A stretch of DNA of 64,000 nucleotides, from the NCBI GenBank assembly GCA_965224045.1, contig CBDCYD010000014.1, forward strand, positions 62,001 through 126,000. Reading direction: 5' to 3'. Position 1 is the first letter of the stretch, and every line of letters begins with the position of its first letter. Both the position numbers and the translations under genes were made by a program. The notes beneath the pieces were generated by a model. The model had not been told where the DNA came from. It did not search any database and worked only from the letters and a program-made list of their open reading frames with translations. Shown in pieces: positions 29,241-39,158 of the stretch. The stretch is from Tectiglobus sp965224045 (GTDB lineage: Bacteria > Pseudomonadota > Alphaproteobacteria > Rhizobiales > Hyphomicrobiaceae).

Positions 29241-29262
29241 GAACTCGGGAACACCCGAGTTC
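29241..29262. terminator. second repeat-borne hairpin
   Basis: The same 9-bp stem and AACA loop as the preceding hairpin recur 36 bases on. Being symmetric, either could serve the leftward gene at 29338 as well, though no U-tract is obvious on that strand. Confidence 0.45.
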
Positions 29263-29337
29263 TTGTGCAGGAATATCGAAAGCGGGTGACCGGACGCTTG
29301 GCGAACTTGAAGCACGTTTGCATGACGCGGGCGCGTT

Positions 29338-30687
29338 TTAGCTTTCGATTGCCGCGCTGCGGCCGACCTCGCCGACGAAGCAATGGTGGCTGCGCGTGAC
29401 GAAGAACGTGCCATCTGCGACGGCCCGTGCCTTAGCCTGATGGTAGAGCGCGCGTTCTTCGGGCGTCAGTCGGGAGAGTGCGAACATCTCCGGGTAGTCG
29501 ATGACCGGGCCGCGTGCGGCACCGTCGCTTGCGACCTCGAAGGAGTAGCATCGCAACGGCCGCAACCCGGCCTGGCAGGCAAGCTGGTGGATGCCGGCGG
29601 TCGCAATGCCGGCGGCGGCGACGGACGGCGCCGGATAGGCAATCTTCGCGCGAACGTCATCCGGCAGATCGAGGTTCCACCATTGCTCGCGGTCGATCGC
29701 ACGCACGATGACGGCGACACGCCCGCCCGGCCGGACGACGCGGACCATCTCGGCCAATCCACGCACCGCGTCGCATTCCTCGAACACGGTCACCGCAAAT
29801 GCTGCATCGAAGGCCGCTTCGGCGAAGGGCAGGTCCTCGGCACCGGCGCGCACGAACGCGACCTGGTCCGCGCATCCCTGCTCGGCCGCAGAGAGCCGCG
29901 CCTCGTCCAGCGCATAGCCGCTGAAGTCGATAGCGGTGAGCGGGTTTGCGCCATTGGTTGCCGCGCAGAACTGGCGCGAGATGGCGCCGCTGCCGCAGCC
30001 GACCTCGAGTACGCGGTGGCCCGGTTCCAGACCGAGTGTTTCGAACAGGCCCGCGCACATCGCGCGCCAGTCCGTGAGCCGGGCGCGCTGCTCCAGGAGC
30101 GCAAGCATGCCGAGCAGCGGGCCCGAGAGGACGACGACGCGGAAGCGGCGGGCCAGTTCCGGCAGTACCGGCGCCCACTGCGACGGGGCGAAGGCCATCG
30201 GCAACAATACCAGGGGTGGACCGGCACCAAGCGCACGATAGCGGATGCCGGCAACCTTTCCCGACGTCTCGTCTGCGCTTGTTCGGGCGCCGGCAGCGGC
30301 CGCCTGCGGGACCGGTGCCGGAGTGAAATGGCTGACGAGGTGTTCGGCGAGATCGGGGCGCTCGACGGCCAGATCGCTCCAGCTTTCCGCGTCGTAGTCT
30401 TCGAGCCGTGCGATGCGGGCAGCGGGGAGACCCGGCAGGGCCGAGGCGGCCGTCCTGCCCAGCATGCCGCCGGCCGGCGCGAGGTAGAGCAGGACATCGC
30501 CAAGCGGCGCAAACGTCTCTGTCTCGATGCGCGGCGGTGCGACAAGGGCCAACCTTCGCACGCGGCCGGGATGACGGGCCAGCAGTTCGATGACGTCGGA
30601 GGGGACCTGGGCGGCGATGTCGGCGCGGGATATGCCGAGGTGATCGAACACGGCGCAGAGATGTTCGGCTAAGGTGGCTGCGGTCAT
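29338..30687 (-). CDS. SAM methyltransferase fused to alpha/beta-hydrolase remnants
   Basis: A 449-residue protein. The C-terminal half is a class I methyltransferase: motif I VLEVGCGSGAISRQFC, an acidic motif II region (LTAIDFSGYALDEARL), AFVRAGAEDLPFAEAAFDAAFAVTVFEECDAV and the post-III VRPGGRVAVIV. The first 200 residues look like pieces of alpha/beta hydrolases: HLCAVFDHLGISRADIAAQVPSDVIELLARHPGRVRRLALVAPP, then YRALGAGPPLVLLPMAFAPSQWAPVLPELARRFRVVVLSGP. No GxSxG nucleophile motif is visible; the expected elbow reads AAQVPSDV. The hydrolase part is therefore probably non-catalytic. The methyl acceptor is unknown. Confidence 0.75.
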   Translation of the reverse strand: MTAATLAEHLCAVFDHLGISRADIAAQVPSDVIELLARHPGRVRRLALVAPPRIETETFAPLGDVLLYLAPAGGMLGRTAASALPGLPAARIARLEDYDAESWSDLAVERPDLAEHLVSHFTPAPVPQAAAAGARTSADETSGKVAGIRYRALGAGPPLVLLPMAFAPSQWAPVLPELARRFRVVVLSGPLLGMLALLEQRARLTDWRAMCAGLFETLGLEPGHRVLEVGCGSGAISRQFCAATNGANPLTAIDFSGYALDEARLSAAEQGCADQVAFVRAGAEDLPFAEAAFDAAFAVTVFEECDAVRGLAEMVRVVRPGGRVAVIVRAIDREQWWNLDLPDDVRAKIAYPAPSVAAAGIATAGIHQLACQAGLRPLRCYSFEVASDGAARGPVIDYPEMFALSRLTPEERALYHQAKARAVADGTFFVTRSHHCFVGEVGRSAAIES

Positions 30688-30762
30688 CGCGACGAGGATC
30701 CGGCGTTCCTTGTGGTGTTGCTGTCAACTGAGGCGTCCCAGTAAGACGTCCCAGATACCGGG

Positions 30763-31824
30763 TCAGCCGCGCGGCGTGTTGAGGCCGGCGACCTTGGCCA
30801 TTACTTCGATGGCCTCGTCCTGCTTGGTGCGCACATAGATCGAATCCAGAAGCTCGCACGTCTCCCAGCGCTTGAAGCGGTCCTTGATCCTGTCCGGCGG
30901 CCCGACGAGTGACTTCTCGTCAACCCATTCGTCCGGCACGGCGTCCGTTGCTTCCTGCTTGCGACCGGCGAGATAAAGCTCCTGGATGCGGTCGGCCGCC
31001 TCGCCAAAGCCGCGGCGGGTCATCATGTCCTTGTGGAAGTTCTTGTTGCGGTGGCCCATGCCGCCGACATACAGCGCAACCTCCGGCTTGAGGCGGGCGA
31101 GGGCTGATTTGACGTCGTCGTCAATGTCGACGTGGACCGAACCGACGACATCGAAGTTGTGGTAGCCCTTGTCGAAACCCTTGGCGCGGGCACGGGCGAA
31201 ACCTTCCTCCAGCCAGGGAATGTATTCATGCGCCGCAGACGGCGTGAGACCAAGCGGCAACCAGCCGTCGCAAATCTCGGCCGTAAGCCGCACGGTCGCG
31301 GCGTTGCCGGACCCGATGTAAATCGGGATATCCGGGTTCATGTGCAGGATCGACTTCAACGGCTTGCCGACACCGGCAGCGCCTTCGCCGGTGTAGGGCA
31401 GGCTGATTTCGCGGCCATCATGCGCGACCGGCTGCTCGCGCCGGAAGATCTTGCGCATGATCTCGACATAGTCCTTGAGGCGGTAGTACGGACGGCCCCA
31501 GGGCTGGCCATACCAGCCCTCGACGATCTGTGGCCCGGACACGCCGAGCCCGGCAATGAAACGGCCACCGCCGGCCAGAGCGTCGACCGTTGCCGCCGAC
31601 ATCGCGGCGTTGGCCGGCGTGCGGGCTGCGAGTTGCATGATCGACGTGCCAAGCTTGATGCGGCGCGTTTGTCCGGCGAGATAGGCGAGCGGCGTCAGGG
31701 CATCGGAGCCGTAGGCCTCGGCCGTCCAGACGCAGTCGTAGCCGAGTTCTTCGGCGCGCTTCACACGCTCCAGGGGCAGGTCCATGCGGGCGCCGGAATA
31801 ACCGATCGTCAGTCCGAGTTTCAT
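30763..31824 (-). CDS. LLM-class (luciferase-like) oxidoreductase
   Basis: A 353-residue TIM-barrel flavin or F420 enzyme of the bacterial luciferase superfamily. It begins MKLGLTIGYSGARMDLPLERVKRAEELGYDCVWTAEAYGSDALTPLAYLAGQT and has RIKLGTSIMQLAARTPANAAMSAATVDALAGGGRFIAGLGVSG, typical of F420-dependent methylene-H4MPT reductase-like members; IPIYIGSGNAATVRLTAEICDGWLP is the later cofactor loop. In proteobacteria many such proteins use FMN, so the cofactor is uncertain. It follows the DAO-type oxidase in the same direction by about 40 bp. Confidence 0.87.
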   Translation of the reverse strand: MKLGLTIGYSGARMDLPLERVKRAEELGYDCVWTAEAYGSDALTPLAYLAGQTRRIKLGTSIMQLAARTPANAAMSAATVDALAGGGRFIAGLGVSGPQIVEGWYGQPWGRPYYRLKDYVEIMRKIFRREQPVAHDGREISLPYTGEGAAGVGKPLKSILHMNPDIPIYIGSGNAATVRLTAEICDGWLPLGLTPSAAHEYIPWLEEGFARARAKGFDKGYHNFDVVGSVHVDIDDDVKSALARLKPEVALYVGGMGHRNKNFHKDMMTRRGFGEAADRIQELYLAGRKQEATDAVPDEWVDEKSLVGPPDRIKDRFKRWETCELLDSIYVRTKQDEAIEVMAKVAGLNTPRG

Positions 31825-31865
31825 GTCTTTGATCCCTTTTTGGTGTTTGCCGGCGCCAACCATCG

Positions 31866-33239
31866 TCAGAGCTGCCCGGAGGCATCCCACGTTGCCAATA
31901 ACTTTTGGTAGTCCGGGTCATCGTAGCGGCTTGGCAGAAAGGCCGGTGCATAGTGCGGCAGCTCGCCGCCGGTGACGTGGGCTGCAAGCAATTCGCCGGC
32001 GGCGCAGGATGCCATGATGCCGAAGCCGGAGAACGCCGAGCACACGAACGCGCCCGGCAGCGGCAGCGGTCCGATCAACGGCCGGTTCTCAGGGGTCTTG
32101 GTGTAATAGCCGCCGTCGACGAAGGGTTTCGGCATGGGGTCGAAATAAGCGCGCAGGCCGGGGACCAGACGTGCCATGCCGCGCAACGTTATTTCGGGCA
32201 AGTGCGGGTCCCAGGTCAGCGGGAATTGTGGATGCTCCGATGTCGGGCAATCGTAGGTCCAGTACATCAAAACCTGATTGCCGGAACCGACCGGCCGGCC
32301 GTGCACACCGGCCGGGAACTCCTCGACGAGGTAACGGGTATCGTCATCGGCTGCGAAGACCTCGCGCTCCTCTTCGCTCCATTCCAGATGGACCGGGTCG
32401 GTCCAGATGATCAACGGCGCCTCGCGGGGAACGGCGCCGAGATGATCGGGCACACTGATCTTGACGTGCTTTTCGACGACGACGGGAAGCGACACGCCGA
32501 GTCTTGCAAGCACGGCGTTCAGATATGGGCCCGGCGAGAGGACCAGCGTTTGCGATGCGAGCAGACGTTCGCCAGCCTCGGAGCGGACATGCACACCGGC
32601 AATCTTTCCCGCTGCCATCTCCGCGCCGACAAGCTCGGCTGCGATCAATTCCACGCCGTTCTCGCGCCCGGCCTCGAGCAAATACATGCCGAGCTGCTGG
32701 GCGCTGAGGCTGCCACAGCGACGCGCATGCAGAACCGCGATAGTGGTGTCGTTCAGATACGGAAAGTGCTGACGGATGAGGGCCTGATCGGTGATCAGAT
32801 CGGCGCCGTCGAGGTCGCTCTCGAAGCCGCTGGCGGCGGCCGGCTCGTAGGCTGCGGGTGCGGTAATGCGGCGAAGCGGGCCGGCGCCCAGCTCCTGTGC
32901 TTCGAGCGCCTGCTTTGCAAAGACCTCGATCATCTCCGAACGGGCCGTCGCAAACAGATAGCCGCGCCGCGTCAACTGAAACGGATCGCCGGCCGCGCGG
33001 GCATGCTCTTCCATCAGCGTGATGGAGCGGTTCATCAGCGCGACCATGGCGTCGCCAGGTCCCGGCCACCAGTTGCGGTAACATTCCGTCGACTTGTCGC
33101 TGGTCAGTGACAACGGCGGGCCGTAATCGATGAGCGCGATGCGGCCAACGCCCGTTTTGCTCAAAGCGTAGGCTGATGCTATGCCGGCAACACCCGCGCC
33201 GCAGACGACAGCGTCAAAGCTTTCGCGGTCACTCACCAT
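31866..33239 (-). CDS. FAD-dependent amine/amino-acid oxidoreductase (DAO family)
   Basis: A 457-residue flavoprotein. The N-terminal FAD site is DAVVCGAGVAGIASAYALSKTGVGRIALIDYGPPLSLTSDKSTECYRNWWPG, where the DKSTECYRNW stretch is typical of sarcosine/dimethylglycine oxidase-like proteins. The centre has ADLITDQALIRQHFPYLNDTTIAVLHARRCGSLSAQQLGMYLLEAGRENGVELI, and the C-terminus GGYYTKTPENRPLIGPLPLPGAFVCSAFSGFGIMASCAAGELLAAHVTGG closes the FAD site. It probably oxidises a secondary amine or an N-methyl amino acid. It is divergent from the frameshifted hyuA. Confidence 0.87.
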   Translation of the reverse strand: MVSDRESFDAVVCGAGVAGIASAYALSKTGVGRIALIDYGPPLSLTSDKSTECYRNWWPGPGDAMVALMNRSITLMEEHARAAGDPFQLTRRGYLFATARSEMIEVFAKQALEAQELGAGPLRRITAPAAYEPAAASGFESDLDGADLITDQALIRQHFPYLNDTTIAVLHARRCGSLSAQQLGMYLLEAGRENGVELIAAELVGAEMAAGKIAGVHVRSEAGERLLASQTLVLSPGPYLNAVLARLGVSLPVVVEKHVKISVPDHLGAVPREAPLIIWTDPVHLEWSEEEREVFAADDDTRYLVEEFPAGVHGRPVGSGNQVLMYWTYDCPTSEHPQFPLTWDPHLPEITLRGMARLVPGLRAYFDPMPKPFVDGGYYTKTPENRPLIGPLPLPGAFVCSAFSGFGIMASCAAGELLAAHVTGGELPHYAPAFLPSRYDDPDYQKLLATWDASGQL

Positions 33240-33383
33240 CCCAGGCTCCGGTCATGTTGCGGTTCGGGCAGTCGACGGTATCTTAAGGAAAGCATCTTCC
33301 TCCAGCCACTCAATCGGGCGCGCGCCAGCCCCTTTGCGCTAAACTAGCGTGCCTTGTCATACCCACCAACTTCCGGCCGCCGC

Positions 33384-35479
33384 ATGACGCCTGACAAACC
33401 CGTTCGCATCGCTGTCGACATCGGCGGCACGTTCACCGACCTGCAGATCCACGACGCCCGGTCCGGGCAAATCTGGACGCACAAGACGGCGACGACGCCC
33501 GCCGACCCTTCGCAGGGCCTCATTACCGGCATACGCGGCGCCGCCCGGCGGTTCGGATTTTCGACGGCCGACATCGGCCTGATGATGCATGGCTCGACAA
33601 TTGCCACCAATGCCGTGCTCGAGCGCAAGCTGCCTAAGGGCGCGCTGATCACGACGGCCGGTTTCGAAGATGTTCTCGAAATCGGGCGCCACATGCGCAA
33701 GAACGTCTACGCGCTCAAGGCTGAAGCGAGGGCAGTGTTGATCCCGCGACAATTCCGGTTCGGCGTCGGCGAGCGCGTCCGGGCGGACGGGTCGCTCGAA
33801 CGGGCGCTCGATGAAGAGGCCCTGACGGATCTCGCCCGGCAGCTTAAGGCAAGCGACATCGAGGCGGTGGCGATCGCCTTCCTGCACGCTTACCGCAACC
33901 CGGCAAACGAGCAACGCGCCCGTACGATCCTGTTGCGTGCCAGTCCCGGCCTCAGCGTGACGATGTCGCACGAGGTCTCACCTGAAATCCGCGAGTACGA
34001 ACGCACGGTCAACGACCCGTGCTCAACGCCCTGCTCAAACCGGTGATCTCGACCTATCTCACGCGCGTCCGGGATCGCCTGAGCGATGCCGACGTGACCG
34101 CGCCGCTCTACATGGTGCAGTCGAACGGTGGCGTGGCAAGCCCGGAAGAAGCAGCCCGTATGCCGGTCAACCTGCTGTTGTCGGGACCGGCCGGCGGGCA
34201 ATGGCGATGGACCGGCTGGCCAGGGATTATGAGATCGGCAATCTGGTCGGGCTCGACATGGGCGGGACCAGTTCGGATATTTCCGTGGTGCTCGACGGCG
34301 CGGTCGGGACGACCGTCGAAATCCGAGATCGACGGCCTGCCGGTGCGTCTCGCCATGATCGAAATCCGAACGATCGGTGCCGGTGGCGGAAGTATCGCTT
34401 GCAGCGACACCGGCGCCCTCAGGGTCGGCCCCGCAAAGCGCCGGCGCCGATCCTGGCCCCGCCTGTTACGGGCGCGGCGGCACACAACCGACCGTAACTG
34501 ACGCCAATGCCGTCCTCGCCAGGCTTTCGGCGAGCGCGTTCATGGGCGGTGACATGACGATCGATACGACGCTGGCCGATGCAGCCGTCGATGCCGAAAT
34601 TGCCGAACCGCTTGGTCTCACGCGTGAAGCGGCCGGCGAGCGGCATCGTCGACCGTCGCCAACACGCACATGGCCGGCGCAATCCGGCTCAGCCTGTTCG
34701 AGAAGGGCGCCGATCCGGCTGACTTCACGCTGGTGCCGTTTGGCGGTGCGGCCGGGCTGCATGCCTGTGCCGTCGCCGAGGAACTGGACATTTCGCGCAT
34801 CCTCTTTCCAACCGATGCCTCGACACTTTCGGCACGCGGCATTCTGATGGCGGACCTGCGCCGCGACCGTGCACGGTCCGAGTTGATGATGGCGCACGCC
34901 GGCAACCTGCCGCGTATCGTCAAGATCATTGCAGACCTCGAAGCGGACGCGCGCCGGCTGCTGGCGGAAACCGGCCTTGGCGAAGAGCGCCGCAGGATCG
35001 CGTTCGCCGTAGACATCCGCTACCGCGGCCAGGCCTACGAAATTGCGACACCTTGGCCGGGTGTTGCCGGAGCAGACGACGTCGATGCGGCGGCATTGGC
35101 TCGCCTCGTCGATGCGTTCCACCAGCTGCACCAGGTCCGCTATTCCCACAGCGCGCCCGAAGACACGGTCGAACTCGTGACGTTCCGCGCCAGTGCGACG
35201 GGCGTGCTCGAAGCAGTGTGCGTCGGCGATGTCCGGACAGCCGGCCGGGAGGACACGGCCGTTCGATCGCGGACCGTCTTTCTCGACGGCGCCTGGGTGG
35301 CGGTACCCGTATACATGCGTGATGATCTCACGGGTGGATCGCAGGAAGCAGGCCCGGCGATCGACGGCCCGGTGATCATCGAAGAGGACTACACCGTGCT
35401 GTTGATCGGCGAAGGCTGGACGGCAAGGCGCGGTCGAGCCGGCGACCTAATCGCGACCAGAACGGAGGCAGGCCGATGA
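33384..35479 (+). pseudogene. hyuA: hydantoinase/oxoprolinase subunit A, interrupted by about five frameshifts
   Basis: The reading frame starts at ATG 33384 with the HyuA/ATPase-fold signature VRIAVDIGGTFTDLQIHD. It continues to REYERT, then shifts frame at about 34015, 34198, 34325, 34432 and 34645 while the encoded protein stays recognisable: LNALLKPVISTYL, VGLDMGGTSSDISVV, IRTIGAGGGSIA, AGADPGPACYGRGG, then an intact last third from about 34670 ending in EDYTVLLIGEGWTARRG. Together about 690 residues would be the normal length. HyuA with HyuB hydrolyses 5-oxoproline or hydantoins using ATP. Most shifts are single-base changes in short G, C or A runs, so either gene decay or sequencing error is possible. 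Confidence 0.85.
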
Positions 35480-37137
35480 GCGCGCTCGATCCGGTGACCG
35501 TCGAAGTTATCCGTAATGCACTGATCGCCGGGGCAGAGGAGATGAACCTCTCGATCTGGCGCACGGCGCGTTCAACGGTGGTGCGTGAAACGCTTGACTA
35601 TTCGACCGCGCTTTTCGACGGTCAGGGGCGAGCCGTCGCGCAGTCGACGCGGATCCCGATCCACCTCAACAGCATGTCGGTGTGCCTCGACGACATCGTT
35701 GCGGGTCACATCGCGCTCGAAGACTGGAACGAAGGCGACATTATTCTCACCAACGATCCCTATTGCGGCGGGCAGCACCTGCCGGACTTCGTCGCGTTCC
35801 AGCCGATCTTTGCCAACGGGCAGCGGGTCGCGATCGCGGCTTCGATCGTCCACCACGTCGATGTCGGCGGCGGGGCGCCGGGCAGCTATTACGCCAACGC
35901 TCGCGAAGTCTACCAGGAAGGTTTGCGCTTGCCGCCGGTGAAGCTGCGCGATGCGGGCATGCTCAACGACGCCGTGGTGCGCATCATACGCCAGAACAGC
36001 CGTGAACCCGACAAAATCGGCGGCGACGTGCAGGCCCAGATCGCGTGCCTCCAAGTCGGGGCAACCGCAATTGAGCGGATGGTCAACCGCTACGGCGGCG
36101 ATGTCCTGATGGCGGCCATGGATGCGATTCTCGATCAGTCGGAAGCAGCGATGCGGGCCGCGATCCGCGCCCTGCCGGGACGGATCCTATGCCTTCGAGG
36201 ATTTCGTCGACGACGACGGGGCAGGAGGCGATCGGACTCAAGGTCGCGGTCGAGGTCGCAATTGCGGGCGATGCCTGTCGCGTCGACCTTTCGCGCTCGG
36301 CCGACCAGGCGCCGGGCCCGGTCAACTGCACACTCAACATGGCGCGCTCCGGGGTCTACTGCGCGCTGCTGTGTGCTGCGGACGGCAAGGCGATGGCTAA
36401 CTCCGGTGCGTACCGGCCGATCGAAGTCGTCTGCCGGCCCGGATCGATCGTCAACTGCCGGCAGCCGGCACCGGTTGCCAACCGGATGGCGACCGGGCAT
36501 CGCGTGGTCACAACGGTGCTCGGCGCGCTCGCGAAAGCGGCGCCCGAGAAGATCCCTGCCGCCTACTACGGCGTATCGTATGTGGCAGCGCTATCGGCGC
36601 CGGATCCGGTGGTCGAAGGCGAGCGCCGTGTCTATGCCGTGTCTTGAGGTCGAGGTCGGCGGCTGGGGCGCGCACCCGGAAGCCGATGGGGCGAGCGGTT
36701 TTTCCGCCGGTTTTCACAACCTTGCAAACTCACCGATCGAAATGTGCGAGACGTTGTTTCCCATAACATTCACCCACTACGGCCTGATCCCGGACAGCGG
36801 CGGGAGAGGGCAGTTTCGCGGCCGGTCTGGGCCTGGCGCGAGAATGGCGGCTCGACGCGGACTGGGGCGTTTTGTCGGGGAGCTTCGAGCGGTTCCGGTA
36901 TGCGCCATACGGGCTCAACCGGCGGGATGGCCGGTTCGCACGGGCGGTTTACGCTGACGCGCGACGGCAATACGCGGGAGCTGCCATCGAAAATCTCAGG
37001 CATCGACCTTGAGCGCGGCGACCATCGTGAGGCTGGAGACGTCGGGTGGCGGCGGCTGGGGAGACCCGGACAAGCGGGCACCGGAGCAAGTCGCAGGTGA
37101 CCTGGCGGCAGGCTACGTCACCAAGGACAACGCATAA
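35476..37137 (+). pseudogene. hyuB: hydantoinase/oxoprolinase subunit B, interrupted by several frameshifts
   Basis: It overlaps the hyuA end by four bases, as in an operon. The first 235 residues are intact: MSALDPVTVEVIRNALIAGAEEMNLSIWRTARSTVVRETLDYSTALFD, then NDPYCGGQHLPDFVAFQP and IVHHVDVGG. The frame then moves at about 36180, 36222, 36643, 36823, 36917 and 37020, while homologous peptide continues through PGPVNCTLNMARSGVY, GGWGAHPEADGASGFSAG, GGMAGSHGRFTLTRDG and GDPDKRAPEQVAGDLAAGYV to TAA 37137. The full product would be about 553 residues, normal for HyuB. No single frame can give an active protein. Confidence 0.85.
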
Positions 37138-37183
37138 GCGATCATCCTTTTTACTCCGAGACCGTGAGCGGAGACTGTGAGCA

Positions 37184-38792
37184 ATGACAGAGACAGTCAC
37201 GTGTGATTACGTAATCGTCGGAGCAGGTTCGGCGGGCTGCGTTCTCGCCGATCGGCTGAGCGCCGGCAGTGCCAAGGTTGTGTTGCTGGAAGCAGGGCCG
37301 CCGGACTGGCATCCGATGATCCACGTGCCTGCCGGTGTGCTGCATCTGCTCTACAACAAGAGCGTCAACTGGATGTATGCGTCCGAGCCGGAGCCCGGCA
37401 CGAACGGGCGCGCGATCCACTGGCCGCGAGGGCGGGTGCTCGGCGGTTCAAGCTCGATCAACGGTATGCTGTTCATTCGCGGCAATCAGGCCGACTACGA
37501 CGGATGGGCGCAAATGGGATGCCAGGGCTGGTCCTACGCCGAGTGTCTGCCCTATTTCATGAGCATGGAATCCTATCCGCCCGGGGAGGACAGCTTCCGA
37601 GGCAAGGACGGGCCGTTCAGGATCGAAGATTACCGCACGGTGCTGCCGCTCACGCACCGCTTCGTCGAGGCGGCGCAGCAAGCCGGCTTTGCATTCACGC
37701 CCGATCTCAACTCTGCAAAGCACGTCGGCGTCGGCTATTCGCAGATGTCGCGTAACGGCCGGTTTCGCGGCTCGACGGCGCGGACATTTCTGGCGCGCGC
37801 GCGCAAGCGGGCAAACCTGCGCATCGAAACAAGCGCAATGGCATCACGCCTGCTGTTCGACGGAAAGCGCTGCACCGGGAGTTGCCTATGAGCGGCGCGG
37901 GCAGAAGAAAATCCTGCGGGCCGCGAAAGAGGTGATCGTATCCGGTGGATCGATCAACTCGCCGCAGCTTCTGCAGATCTCGGGCATCGGTCCGGCCGCC
38001 CACCTCAAGGCAATCGGCGTCGAGGTGGTGCACGATCTGGCCGGTGTCGGCTCCAACCTGTCCGATCATTATGCGGTGCGCGTGTCGTATCGCATTCGCA
38101 ATGCACGGACGATCAACGAGTACGCGCGCGGGCTCAGGTTGGCCGGGGAGGTCGCGAAATGGCTGGTCCGCGGCGATGGTGCGCTGACGTTCGGGGTAAC
38201 CAGCGCGCAGGTCTTCTGCTGCAGTCGGGAAGGCTTGGCGAGCCCGGACATACAGCTGTTGTTTTCGCCGGCAAGCTACGATGAGCGTGTGTTCGGAAGG
38301 CTCGAGAGGGAACCCGGTGCGACGGTGGCAATCAGCGTTGCGCGTCCGCAAAGCCGCGGCACGATCATGGCGGTTTCGGCCGATCCGATGGCCCGCCCCG
38401 CAATCAGGCCGAATTATCTTTCGGCGGCGCGCGACAACGACGTGCTGCTTGCGGGCATCGGCCATGTGCGCCGGATCTTCGCGGCACCGGCCCTGGCGCA
38501 GCACGTGGACCACGAGACCGCGCCCGGCCAGGAGCTGCAGGCGGACGAGGAACTGCTCGATTTCGCGCGGGCCAACGGTACGACGCTCTATCATCCGGTC
38601 GGGACCTGCAAGATGGGAACCGATGCCGGCGCCGTGGTCGATCCTCGTCTCCGGGTGCACGGCATCGAGGGCCTGCGCGTTATCGACGCCTCGATCATGC
38701 CGACGGTGACGACGGCGAACACCAATGCACCGACGATCATGATCGCGGAGAAGGGCGCGGCGATGGTCTTGGAGGACGCGACCGGTGGATGA
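37184..38792 (+). pseudogene. GMC family oxidoreductase with one frameshift
   Basis: A glucose-methanol-choline oxidoreductase split in two frames. The first part (37184 to about 37880) has the FAD site CDYVIVGAGSAGCVLADRLSAG and the GMC signature HWPRGRVLGGSSSINGMLFIRGN. One extra A near 37880 (in CCGGGAGTT) shifts the frame. The second part reads VAYERRGQKKILRAAKEVIVSGGSINSPQLLQISGIGP (second GMC signature) and ends with the catalytic-domain GTTLYHPVGTCKMGTDAGAVVDPRLRVHGIEGLRVIDASIMP. Correcting one base gives about 535 residues, normal for the choline or alcohol dehydrogenase group. It follows hyuB by 46 bp and shares its condition. Confidence 0.88.
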
Positions 38793-38813
38793 CGGCACGG
38801 GCGCCAACACCTC

Positions 38814-38986
38814 ACCCCACACCACAGTGTCATCCCGTCGAAGGTGCGCGACCCAAGCGGATTTCAACCGGTGCTGTGTCGGCGGTGAGCCGCTTGGGTT
38901 CCTGCCGCCCGATATCGGATGTTTCCGATGTCGGCCTGTTGTTTTGAAGAACTCGGGAACACCCGAGATTTTGTGCAGGAATGACG
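38814..38986. repeat. dispersed intergenic repeat, copy 3
   Basis: It opens with the same CACCTCACCCCACACCACAG and GTCATCCCGTCGAAGG as copies 1 and 2, has the GGATGTTTCCGATGTCGG segment and one GAACTCGGG hairpin, and ends GTGCAGGAATGACG. It lies between the convergent GMC gene and the dehydrogenase at 39159. The remaining 170 bp of that gap show nothing recognisable. Confidence 0.88.
38949..38967. terminator. repeat-borne hairpin between convergent genes
   Basis: GAACTCGGG and CCCGAG pair around AACA and are followed by ATTTTG on the plus strand. It is the same module as at 29205 and 29241, here serving as a plausible terminator for the GMC locus. Confidence 0.5.
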
Positions 38987-39158
38987 TCTCTACCGGTCGC
39001 GGAAATTCGAGATCACCGCGGTCGATCGACAAAAATTGAACGCACGAAGCTCACGATCAAACATTGGCAGGCCGGTGCCTGCGGCGCGGCCGATCGAGGC
39101 GCTGACCAGATCTCATTCGATAGAGACTGCAGCATGATCTCGTCGACATTGCGCGCGG

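Larger units (their letters stand above)
28974..29275. repeat. dispersed intergenic repeat, copy 2 (expanded)
   Basis: It has the same opening as copies 1 and 3 and the same GGATGTTTCCG segment as copy 3, then an expansion of a hairpin module before the shared GTGCAGGAAT end. It lies between the convergent genes purC and the hydrolase-methyltransferase fusion. With copy 1 it fills the 667-bp gap, in which no gene was found. Confidence 0.88.

Noticed and set aside
28818..29414. Minus-strand open frame with repeated SGVPEFF peptides
   Set aside because: It is the translation of the intergenic hairpin repeat; the same peptide appears in another context at 38.9 kb, and the end overlaps the fusion gene in another frame.
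37707..39032. 441-codon minus-strand open frame across the GMC gene and repeat copy 3
   Set aside because: It spans an intergenic repeat and an antisense gene, with no family feature.
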